Assembly: GCA_938012815.1 (NCBI GenBank)
Contig: CALLVV010000099.1
Span: forward strand, 1 to 17,333
Length of the DNA stretch: 17,333 nucleotides
Direction: 5' to 3'
From: an uncultured Propionibacteriaceae bacterium
GTDB lineage: Bacteria > Actinomycetota > Actinomycetes > Propionibacteriales > Propionibacteriaceae
Shown here piece by piece: positions 1 to 5,802 of this stretch. The notes under the pieces were generated by a model. That model was given only the letters and a program-made list of their open reading frames with translations. It was not told the DNA's origin and did no database searches. Position numbers and translations under genes: made by a program. The number at the start of each line of letters is the position of its first letter. Within the stretch, counting starts at the first letter, position 1.

Positions 1-433
1 GGTGGACCTGCTCCGGGAGACGCTGAACCGTCACCGTGCCGAGGCCCAGCTGCGTTACGTCGCCCCGTTCCGGGAGCGCATCGAATCCTTGGGGCGGCTT
101 GTCTTCGGCCCGGATCTGGCGGTCGAGGTGACCCCGGAACTCAACATCGCATCCCGCACTTTGGCAGGTGAGACGGTGCCCTTCCAGTCGTTGTCCAGCG
201 GGGCCCGCGAGCAGCTCTCCCTGCTTGGCCGGCTTGCTTGCGCGCAGCTCGTTCAACCCGGTGAGGGAGTGCCCCTGATCATCGATGATGCGCTCGGGTT
301 CGCCGACCCCGCTCGTCTGGCGCGTCTGGGAGTGGTGCTGAACCGTGTCGGGGATGGTGTCCAGACGATCGTCCTCACCTGCCAGCCGGAACGTTTCGAC
401 CAGATTGGAGGCGCACACGTGATACGCCTCTGA
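1..433 (+). CDS. SMC/YhaN-like AAA ATPase, C-terminal fragment (5' end outside window)
   Basis: This is the last ~143 codons of a gene that begins before the window; an in-frame GTG at 2 is probably internal. What is visible is the C-terminal half of an ABC/SMC-type ATP-binding head. There is a signature motif SLSSGAREQL (about residues 63-72 counted from base 2), a Walker B strand PLIIDDAL with tandem Asp (91-98), a D-loop-like ADPARL, and a final beta strand TIVLTCQPERF. This spacing is typical of YhaN/AAA_27 and SbcC-like ATPases that partner a metallophosphatase nuclease in DNA end processing; that partner would lie upstream and is not visible. The missing N-terminal Walker A and coiled coil prevent a firmer family call. 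The TGA stop at 431-433 overlaps the likely -35 element of the next gene. Confidence 0.8.
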   Translation, partial: VDLLRETLNRHRAEAQLRYVAPFRERIESLGRLVFGPDLAVEVTPELNIASRTLAGETVPFQSLSSGAREQLSLLGRLACAQLVQPGEGVPLIIDDALGFADPARLARLGVVLNRVGDGVQTIVLTCQPERFDQIGGAHVIRL

Positions 434-464
434 CAGGAGGGCGCGCGGCGATACAGTCCGGGTG
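430..464 (+). promoter_or_regulatory. Predicted promoter for the FetB-like gene, leaderless
   Basis: A -35 hexamer CTGACA (430-435, five of six to TTGACA) is followed by a 16-base spacer and a -10 hexamer TACAGT (452-457). Six bases later comes the GTG at 464, so the expected +1 is the first base of the start codon. A strong-looking AGGAGGG at 435-441 is 22 bases from that start, too far to act as a ribosome binding site. The -35 overlaps the TGA stop of the upstream ATPase gene. Prediction by eye only. Confidence 0.55.
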
Positions 465-1213
465 TGAGCGTGTGGGACTGGCTGCGGTTCGGCGGTGGGA
501 TTCTGGCACTCGTTGCCACGGCGATTCTTCTGCTGCGGCTGCACGGGGTGGCGCTGCACTGGTTGCCGTTCACGGCGGTCCTGCGGGCGGCGGTGCAGTT
601 GGCCGCGATTTCCATGCTGCTGAGCGGTGTCAATCAGTGGCCCTGGCTGGTACTGGGGTTCATCGCGTTGATGCTCTCCACTGCCTCCTGGACGGGAGCC
701 TCCAGGGCCGAGGGGCTGCCTGGCGGGAAACGTAATGCTGTGATTTCCGTCGTCGCGGGAGGGATGTCTTCCCTGCTCCTGACCCTCCTGGCCGGGCTGA
801 TCTCGCCCACGCCCCAGCACGTGGTGGCCATTGCCGGAAGCGTCATCGGCAACGCCATGAACATAGTCACCCTGACCTCGCACAGGATCCGGGCCGATCT
901 CGACGCCCACCGGGGCGAGGTGGAGGGGTGGCTGGCCTTGGGTGCCACCCCGTCCCAGTCGACCGCATGGCTCCGGCGCCTTTCGGTGAGGGAATCCCTG
1001 CTGCCGAACCTCGACCAGACCCGCAATACGGGTCTGGTGACCCTGCCGGGGGCATTCATCGGTGCGCTGTTCGGGGGCTCCAGCCCCGTCGAGGCCGCGA
1101 TGTTCCAGCTGACCATGCTCTCCGCAATCCTCGTCAGTGCCGCCGTCACGGGGACGTTGTTCTCCACCCTGAGCGGACGCAGCCCCGTGCTACCCATCCC
1201 CCAAGAATCCTGA
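464..1213 (+). CDS. FetB-like (UPF0014 family) ABC transporter permease
   Basis: The 249-residue product is almost entirely hydrophobic helices and fits the UPF0014 family (E. coli FetB, plant STAR2/ALS3), integral membrane subunits linked to iron export or metal tolerance. Family hallmarks are visible: GNAMNIVTL (~residues 128-136), an EVEGWLALGATP segment (~151-162) expected to face the ATPase, and the highly conserved GLVTLPGAFIGALFGGSSP block (~190-208) followed by a helix. The length is close to the usual ~250-260. The start is the GTG at 464, placed six bases after a good -10. E. coli FetB works with the ATPase FetA; no ABC ATPase gene is adjacent here, so the partner must be elsewhere or absent. 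It lies 21 bases upstream of the metallopeptidase gene and may be co-transcribed with it. Substrate is unproven. Confidence 0.85.
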   Translation: MSVWDWLRFGGGILALVATAILLLRLHGVALHWLPFTAVLRAAVQLAAISMLLSGVNQWPWLVLGFIALMLSTASWTGASRAEGLPGGKRNAVISVVAGGMSSLLLTLLAGLISPTPQHVVAIAGSVIGNAMNIVTLTSHRIRADLDAHRGEVEGWLALGATPSQSTAWLRRLSVRESLLPNLDQTRNTGLVTLPGAFIGALFGGSSPVEAAMFQLTMLSAILVSAAVTGTLFSTLSGRSPVLPIPQES

Positions 1214-1218
1214 TAACA

Positions 1219-1230
1219 GAAACGAGTTTC
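1219..1230. repeat. Short inverted repeat GAAAC-GA-GTTTC before the metallopeptidase start
   Basis: GAAAC (1219-1223) and GTTTC (1226-1230) are perfect complements separated by two bases, directly upstream of the ATG at 1235. It could be an operator or a chance dyad; five-base arms are weak evidence. Confidence 0.25.
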
Positions 1231-1234
1231 AATC

Positions 1235-1927
1235 ATGGTGGAAGACTGTCTGATCCAGGTGGACGATCTCCCGGTGTCGATAGCCTGGAAACGGATGAAG
1301 AACATCCGCCTGCGGATCGTTCCGCCTGGGGGAGATGTGGCGGTTTCGGTCCCGCTCGGCGTTCCGCCGGAGCGGATACGCCGTTTCGTCCGGGAGCAGC
1401 GGCCCTGGATAGACCGAAAGCGCGATCAGCTGCGAGACCTGGCCCTTGAGGCGGACCGGTTCGAGGACGGGGGGAGGGCCAGGCTGTGGGGCGGATGGCA
1501 CGACGTGGAACACAGGCGGGGAGGCCGGGCCCGTGCCTGGGTCGCCGACCATCGGCTGATCATCACGGGCGACGACGAGGTGGCCAGGGAGCGTGCCATC
1601 GCCAAGTTCCGGCGTAGCGAGATGGAGCGTGTTTCCCGGCCGTTGTTCGACTCGTGGGCGGCCGTCTTGGGGGTGTCGCGGCCAGCCGTGGTCCGGTATC
1701 GTGCCATGCGCACCAGGTGGGGTTCCTGCAATCACCGGACCGGGGCGATCACCCTCAACACGGCCCTGGTTAGGTTTCCTTTGGTCGCTCTCGAGTACGT
1801 GATCGTTCACGAGCTGGCCCATCTCAGGCACGCCGATCACGGCCAGGGCTTCTGGTCCTTGGTGGCGGCCGCCCTCCCGGACCACCTTGAGCGGAGGAGA
1901 AGGCTCAACACCTACATGACCGCTTGA
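1235..1927 (+). CDS. YgjP-like M48-type zinc metallopeptidase (DUF45/WLM-like)
   Basis: The 230-residue soluble protein matches the YgjP/DUF45 family. The C-terminal catalytic block is clear: MRTRWGSCNHRTGAITLN (~158-175), then YVIVHELAHLRHADHGQGFW (~188-207). The HELAH (192-196) supplies two zinc-binding histidines and the catalytic glutamate, and H202 in the HxxH-type follow-up is the likely third ligand. The N-terminal half (residues ~17-70) with KRMKNIRLRI and PERIRRFVREQRPWI matches the usual family lead-in. The family is related to SprT-like proteases; E. coli YgjP has also been reported as a UTP pyrophosphatase, so physiological substrate is uncertain. The start is ATG 1235, 21 bases after the FetB-like stop, without a good ribosome site. 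Nothing in the neighbourhood indicates its target. Confidence 0.88.
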   Translation: MVEDCLIQVDDLPVSIAWKRMKNIRLRIVPPGGDVAVSVPLGVPPERIRRFVREQRPWIDRKRDQLRDLALEADRFEDGGRARLWGGWHDVEHRRGGRARAWVADHRLIITGDDEVARERAIAKFRRSEMERVSRPLFDSWAAVLGVSRPAVVRYRAMRTRWGSCNHRTGAITLNTALVRFPLVALEYVIVHELAHLRHADHGQGFWSLVAAALPDHLERRRRLNTYMTA

Positions 1928-2000
1928 GCCCCATGCGGTACCATTAGCTGCTGGTGACAAAGGTGGGACGTAAGTCCGAAGTCAAAATGGGAGCACAATA
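1928..2000 (+). promoter_or_regulatory. Intergenic leader of the L,D-transpeptidase gene
   Basis: This 73-base gap holds a possible -10 TACCAT (1939-1944) without a convincing -35, a tiny GGAC-GTAA-GTCC stem with a GNRA-type loop (about 1967-1978), and a good ribosome binding site GGGAG (1989-1993) seven bases before the GTG at 2001. A four-codon open frame (ATG 1987, MGAQ, stop TAG 1999-2001) ends on the G of the GTG. It is too short to hold a c-di-AMP riboswitch of the kind found before some actinobacterial wall enzymes. Confidence 0.35.
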
Positions 2001-3104
2001 GTGAGACGTCTTGCGCTTGTCTCTGTGATTTCATTGCTGTTTCTTTCGGGATGTGGCCGAGAAATCCTCACGAACGTCGCTCAGGGCAGCCCCTCCGATG
2101 AGGTTTCCACCACCTCGGCGACCCCCAACCCTGCGGAATTGAGCCCCTCCTCTGCTGAGCCGGACGACACTTCCAGCCCCACATCTGAGCCCACGCCATC
2201 CGCAACGGCCCTGCTCTCGCCGGGAGACAGCGGCGACGAGGTTCGAGGAGTTCAGCACAGGCTCCTCCAGCTCGGCTGGCTCGAGGGACAGATCTCCGGG
2301 AAGTTCGACGACAAGACCCGGCTGGCCGTCGAGGGTTTCCAGGGTAAACGCGGGCTCCCGGTTCTCGGTTTCGTGGATCAGGCGACGATGGACAGCCTGA
2401 CATCGATGACGCGGAAACCCACCGAGGATGAGAAGAACAACGTCCTGAAACCCGGTCCCGCCCTGATGGCCAAGGGCGCCAGCGGAGACAACGTCAAGGA
2501 CCTCCAGGCCCGGCTGAAGCAGGTCGGCTGGTACGGCCCGGACGTCAACGGGGAGTACGACGAAACCACGGTGGAATCAGTGAAGGGGTTTCAGGGCAAA
2601 AGGCAGCTCCCCGTCACGGGAGACGTGGACCAGCGCACGCTGGACCGGATCAACTCCATGACCCGCAAACCCACCCAGAATGAACTGAGCAACGTCAAAA
2701 CCACCCAGAAAACCGCGGAAAACGAAACGGCGCTCGACGACCGCTGCCTCCAGGGCCGGGTGCTTTGCATCTCGAAGTCGCAGCGGAAACTCGCCTGGGT
2801 GATTGACGGCCAGGTCCAGATGACGCTCTCCGTCCGGTTCGGCTCAGATGAGACACCCACCCGCAACGGGGTCTTCTCCGTGGGCTGGAAGTCCCGCGAC
2901 CACGTATCGACGCTCTACCACACTTCCATGCCCTACGCCATGTTCTTCTCGGGAGGGCAGGCCGTCCACTACTCCGCCGACTTCGCCCAGAACGGCTACA
3001 ACGGTGCCTCCCACGGTTGCGTCAACGTGCGTGACAAGGGAGCTATCGCATCCCTGTTCGATCAGGTGCGGGTCGGGGACAAGGTAGTGGTTTACGCGGA
3101 CTGA
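2001..3104 (+). CDS. Lipoprotein L,D-transpeptidase with two peptidoglycan-binding domains
   Basis: The 367-residue product begins with a short signal peptide and lipobox LSGC (15-18), so it should be lipidated at C18 and anchored outside the membrane. A Ser/Thr/Pro/Glu-rich linker (~35-72) leads to two PG_binding_1-type repeats (about 73-135 and 155-217), each closed by a near-identical SMTRKPT segment (135-141 and 219-225). The C-terminal YkuD domain (~250-367) carries H323 and the catalytic SHGCVNVRD motif with C340. These enzymes form 3-3 crosslinks in peptidoglycan or attach proteins to it. The GTG start is supported by GGGAG seven bases upstream. It is flanked by unrelated genes on the same strand and probably transcribed alone. 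The two binding repeats look like an internal duplication. The fold call is secure; exact crosslinking role is inferred. Confidence 0.93.
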   Translation: MRRLALVSVISLLFLSGCGREILTNVAQGSPSDEVSTTSATPNPAELSPSSAEPDDTSSPTSEPTPSATALLSPGDSGDEVRGVQHRLLQLGWLEGQISGKFDDKTRLAVEGFQGKRGLPVLGFVDQATMDSLTSMTRKPTEDEKNNVLKPGPALMAKGASGDNVKDLQARLKQVGWYGPDVNGEYDETTVESVKGFQGKRQLPVTGDVDQRTLDRINSMTRKPTQNELSNVKTTQKTAENETALDDRCLQGRVLCISKSQRKLAWVIDGQVQMTLSVRFGSDETPTRNGVFSVGWKSRDHVSTLYHTSMPYAMFFSGGQAVHYSADFAQNGYNGASHGCVNVRDKGAIASLFDQVRVGDKVVVYAD

Positions 3105-3153
3105 CATCCCGGGAAGGACCAGCCCCAGGTCTGATGGTTCGGGGAGAATCACC

Positions 3154-3191
3154 CACTAGGGTGGCCCTTGCAGTTTTCTTGCCAACTAGTG
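3154..3191 (+). promoter_or_regulatory. Possible promoter region and short dyad before the DMT transporter gene
   Basis: A TANNNT-type -10 (TAGGGT, 3157-3162) is present with no clear -35. CACTAG (3154-3159) and CTAGTG (3186-3191) form a six-base inverted repeat flanking it. The predicted transcript would start near 3169 and give a ~36-base leader containing the ribosome site GAAAGG (3191-3196). Confidence 0.3.
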
Positions 3192-3204
3192 AAAGGTGAC
3201 GCGC

Positions 3205-4152
3205 GTGGGCATCCCCTTGGCCATCACGTTGCAGGTGATCTCCTCTTTTCTGTTCGCCAGCGGGGCTACCCTGCAACACCTCGGCGTGAAGTCCACGTTC
3301 GATCCCAACGCGACGGCATCCTCCAACCATCTCACGTTGATGGGGATGCTGAAGCTGCTTCTGATTCCCAAGTGGCTGCTCGGCCTGCTCTGTGTGTTCT
3401 CCGGAGCCGGCCTGCACTTGTGGGCGTTGACCATGGCTCCCGTGGCGGTCGTCCAGCCAGTTGGAATCCTCGCGGTCCCGTGGTCGGTGATCCTGAGCTC
3501 ACGGATCCACGGCCATCAAATTCCCTTCCGGGTGTGGCGTGCCGTCTTGGTGACCGTGATCGGCGTGGTCGGGTTCACCGTGTTCTCGTCGCTGTTCGCG
3601 AACGGGGAGAAACAGTTCGGGTTCATGCCGATCACCTGGTCCTTCCTCGCGGTCTGCGTGGTCTGCGCGGTGCTGTCCTTCTTCGCGGCCAAGAAGGCAG
3701 CCCCGTGGGCCAAGGCGATGATGTGGTCATCGGTCGGGGCGATCTTTTACGGCTTGGCCTCCGGCATGATGAAGGCCGCCATGAACATGGTCCAGTCCGG
3801 GGAGTTCCATCTGCTGCACCCCTCAACCCTCGTGGTAATCGGGTACATGCTCGCCTGCTACGGCCTGGGGGCCTGGATGATCCAGCAGGGCTACGCCTCT
3901 GGCCCCGCGGAGATCACGGTGGGCACCATGACCACGGTGGATCCCTTCGTCGCCGTCCTGTTCGGGCTGTTCGTCCTCGGTGAAGGAACTGGGATGGGCG
4001 TTGGCCCATCCACGGGGATGATCATTTCCGGCGCGGTGGCCGTGTACGGGGTGGTGATGCTGTCCAAGGACCATCCTGATGCCGTGGCAGAGCGCGCGAA
4101 GGCGGTGGAGGAATCCGCGAACTCCTCCACCGCCGTCAAGGATGGATCTTGA
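3205..4152 (+). CDS. DMT-superfamily (EamA/NIPA-like) membrane transporter
   Basis: The product (~315 residues) is a polytopic membrane protein with about nine to ten hydrophobic helices, an N-terminal SSFLFASGATLQHLG segment, and a helix pair GTMTTVDPFVAVLFGLFVLGEG near the C-terminus that resembles the closing part of an EamA domain. It belongs broadly to the drug/metabolite transporter superfamily and resembles actinobacterial NIPA/EamA-like proteins; its substrate cannot be read from sequence. The soluble tail (~295 on) is charged and faces the cytoplasm by prediction. Two GTG starts are in frame, 3196 and 3205. I prefer 3205 because GAAAGG (3191-3196) sits eight bases before it, whereas 3196 has no ribosome site. 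Its 3' end contains a 12-base-pair hairpin and overlaps the convergent gene by 17 bases. Confidence 0.85.
   Translation: MGIPLAITLQVISSFLFASGATLQHLGVKSTFDPNATASSNHLTLMGMLKLLLIPKWLLGLLCVFSGAGLHLWALTMAPVAVVQPVGILAVPWSVILSSRIHGHQIPFRVWRAVLVTVIGVVGFTVFSSLFANGEKQFGFMPITWSFLAVCVVCAVLSFFAAKKAAPWAKAMMWSSVGAIFYGLASGMMKAAMNMVQSGEFHLLHPSTLVVIGYMLACYGLGAWMIQQGYASGPAEITVGTMTTVDPFVAVLFGLFVLGEGTGMGVGPSTGMIISGAVAVYGVVMLSKDHPDAVAERAKAVEESANSSTAVKDGS
4101..4134. terminator. Perfect 12-bp hairpin at the convergent junction, probable two-way terminator
   Basis: GGCGGTGGAGGA (4101-4112) pairs perfectly with TCCTCCACCGCC (4123-4134) across a 10-base loop. It lies inside the last codons of the transporter gene, just beyond the stop of the convergent gene (4136-4138). 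There is no T-tract on either side, so it would be the GC-only hairpin type common in actinobacteria. The encoded residues (AVEESANSSTAV) show no conservation that would explain the symmetry. Confidence 0.5.
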
Positions 4153-4753
4153 GTGATGCCAAACCCCGACCGCCTCCGTTGCCGTGTGAGAGCACGATGA
4201 TGCTCTCGTACCTGGGTGCTGTGAACTTGAGGGTGACTTCCAGCGGTTTCCCGGCCTTGGCGCTCAGGGATGACGGGGAGTCAACCGGGGAGTAGCTCAT
4301 CTTGGTCTTTTGCGACACCAGGGAGATGTCGAAGAACGCGGATCCCTCGTCCAAGGTGACGCGGACCTGGACCTCGAGATCGTTGTCGCTGGACCAGTTG
4401 TAGGAGAGAAGCTCGAACGTTCCTCCGCCGTTCGACCCGAAGGGTGCTTTGCTCTCCTGCGCACCCAGCGACGACATGTTCATGGACGGTGCTGAGGCGG
4501 AGGGACCTGCAGTGGCACCATCACCCTGACTCGACCCGAGGAATTGCAATCCCAGCAAAATGGCAGCGACCACGGCAAGGGTTGCGATACCGATCAGTAT
4601 GCTGCGTGCTGCGCCACCACGCTGCTGGTAGGCCTCGATCTGCGTAGGGGCGTCGAAAGAACTGGAGGTTGGGGAGCCGAAAGGTTTCCGTGGGTCCCGC
4701 TCCTGTTGGGAAGGTGATTGCTGGGGGTTGCTCTGCCATTGTGGAACGTTCAT
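4136..4753 (-). CDS. Unrecognised membrane-anchored protein with C-terminal extracytoplasmic domain
   Basis: I do not recognise this 205-residue protein. It starts with a Gln/Pro/Ser-rich cytoplasmic tail (1-48), has one transmembrane segment (about 51-72, after a basic RGGAAR), then a Ser/Gly/Ala-rich linker (73-100). The C-terminal domain (~105-205) has alternating hydrophobic beta-strand-like stretches such as TFELLSYNW, LEVQVRVTL, and FDISLVSQ, ending in PRYESIIVLSH and a glycine-rich tail. This suggests a beta-sandwich of the DUF4352 or telokin-like type, but that is inference from pattern only. The ATG at 4753 follows a long sparse region; a TTGACA on the same strand (4796-4791) may be its -35. 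The gene is convergent with the transporter and divergent from the DUF4192 gene, so it is most likely monocistronic. There is no evident functional partner. Confidence 0.7.
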   Translation of the reverse strand: MNVPQWQSNPQQSPSQQERDPRKPFGSPTSSSFDAPTQIEAYQQRGGAARSILIGIATLAVVAAILLGLQFLGSSQGDGATAGPSASAPSMNMSSLGAQESKAPFGSNGGGTFELLSYNWSSDNDLEVQVRVTLDEGSAFFDISLVSQKTKMSYSPVDSPSSLSAKAGKPLEVTLKFTAPRYESIIVLSHGNGGGRGLASLKIHP

Positions 4754-4856
4754 GGTGGCTCACACCATACCCGTGGAGACCCGTGGAGTTTGTCAACAAT
4801 CGCGACGGTTCGACCAGAAACGGAGGATCTGGCCCGTTGGCTCCCATAACTATGAT
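4754..4856. promoter_or_regulatory. Divergent promoter region between the membrane-anchored protein and DUF4192 genes
   Basis: The 103-base region separates two divergent starts. On the minus strand a perfect TTGACA (4796-4791) is followed 21 bases later by TATGGT (4769-4764), an unusually wide spacing, with transcription expected to begin only a few bases before the ATG at 4753. On the plus strand a CATAAC (4845-4850) or TATGAT (4851-4856) lies just before the GTG at 4857; neither has a good -35. GGAGG (4822-4826) is too far from that GTG to serve as its ribosome site. Confidence 0.35.
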
Positions 4857-5792
4857 GTGAACATATTCGAAGCAACCCTGCGCAGCCACACCGACGAAGA
4901 CCTCCTCTGCGTGCCTGGGATCTGCCTCGGCTTCCATCCGACGGAGTCTTGTGTTGTGCTGGGGATCTCGGAGAATCATGTGGAGTTCTGCGCCCGCGCG
5001 GATCTTGACTGGCTGGACGAGAGCGGGGACGACCTGATCCGGCAGGTCGAGGCGGCAGCCCAGGCAGTGAGGTCCTGCAGTTTTGTAATCCTCGGGTACA
5101 CGAGTGACCCGGAAGGAAACTGTGAACGATTGATGCACCTAGCACTGGAGTTAAGGGGAAGGGTGACCGATGTGCTCTTGGCCACCCGGGATCGTTACTG
5201 GGTCGTCACTCCACTGGGCCTGGAACCTCCTGACGGTAATGGCTGGGATCCATCAGTGACGAACCTCTCGGCCGAGGCCGTTTATCTGGGAATCCCGGTC
5301 GCCGCGAGCCGGGCCGAGGTGATCGCCGAGGTGCGACCCCCTGATGATCCCGAGGAAGCCGAGTTCCTCACGGAATCGGCTCTCGACCATGTGGGCAGGC
5401 TCGATTACGAGCAGCGAAAAGAACTGGTGGAAAAGCTGCTGGACTGTGGGGAATCTCTGCTTCCCATCGAGGGGGCGCAACTGGCCGTCCTGGTTTCCGA
5501 TCCCAGGGTCGCAGGAGATGTGGTGGCGAGTCTCAACCGCGAGGGTGCGGCCCGGTTGCGTCCCCGGATTGCGTACGCCAGACGGGTGTGCGCTGCTTCG
5601 CACGCCCCTGAAGTCCTCGCGCTGCTGTGCCTGGTCTGCTGGTTCGACAATCAAGGAGCGCAGCAGACCGAATGCCTGGAGCAGCTGGAGAGACTCACTC
5701 CCGAACATCGGCTCCTGCCGCTGCTTCGGGGGTTGAAGGCCTTGGCCGTTAAACCTCCCGTTTCGTTCCCCAGCGGCATGAAGGGTAACTAG
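4857..5792 (+). CDS. DUF4192 family protein
   Basis: The ~311-residue product fits DUF4192, an uncharacterised, largely actinobacterial family. The N-terminal block (~15-40) with LLCVPGICLGFHPTESCVVLGI matches the family's characteristic 'LLGF-P-SLV' opening. Later, a VTPLGLEPPDGNGWDP stretch (~116-131) and AEAVYLGIPVAASRAEVIAEV (~138-158) reproduce the conserved centre. The C-terminal third is helical and variable, with a Cys-rich hydrophobic piece. I place the start at GTG 4857 because the 43 in-frame codons upstream (from ATG 4728) overlap the divergent gene and lack family character. No ribosome site is visible before 4857. Stop TAG 5790-5792 overlaps the promoter of the sugar kinase gene. 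The function of the family is unknown to me. Confidence 0.75.
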   Translation: MNIFEATLRSHTDEDLLCVPGICLGFHPTESCVVLGISENHVEFCARADLDWLDESGDDLIRQVEAAAQAVRSCSFVILGYTSDPEGNCERLMHLALELRGRVTDVLLATRDRYWVVTPLGLEPPDGNGWDPSVTNLSAEAVYLGIPVAASRAEVIAEVRPPDDPEEAEFLTESALDHVGRLDYEQRKELVEKLLDCGESLLPIEGAQLAVLVSDPRVAGDVVASLNREGAARLRPRIAYARRVCAASHAPEVLALLCLVCWFDNQGAQQTECLEQLERLTPEHRLLPLLRGLKALAVKPPVSFPSGMKGN

Positions 5793-5802
5793 AGTAAGGA
5801 CA
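5790..5802 (+). promoter_or_regulatory. Predicted -10 element for the sugar kinase gene, made from the upstream stop codon
   Basis: TAGAGT (5790-5795) fits TANNNT, and its last T lies seven bases before the A of the ATG at 5802, giving a leaderless mRNA. The first three bases are the TAG stop of the DUF4192 gene. I see no convincing -35. AAGGA (5796-5800) is only one base from the ATG, too close for normal ribosome binding. Confidence 0.4.

Noticed and set aside
1928..2000. Riboswitch before the L,D-transpeptidase gene
   Set aside because: c-di-AMP and c-di-GMP riboswitches occur before such genes, but this gap is only 73 bases and contains just a four-base-pair stem, insufficient for any known aptamer.
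1987..2001. Four-codon reading frame ending at the L,D-transpeptidase start
   Set aside because: An ATG-TAG overlap with the GTG start could couple translation, but it lacks its own ribosome site and four codons occur by chance.
4728..4856. N-terminal extension of the DUF4192 protein
   Set aside because: It overlaps the start of the divergent gene and leaves no room for promoters. Family similarity begins after residue 44.
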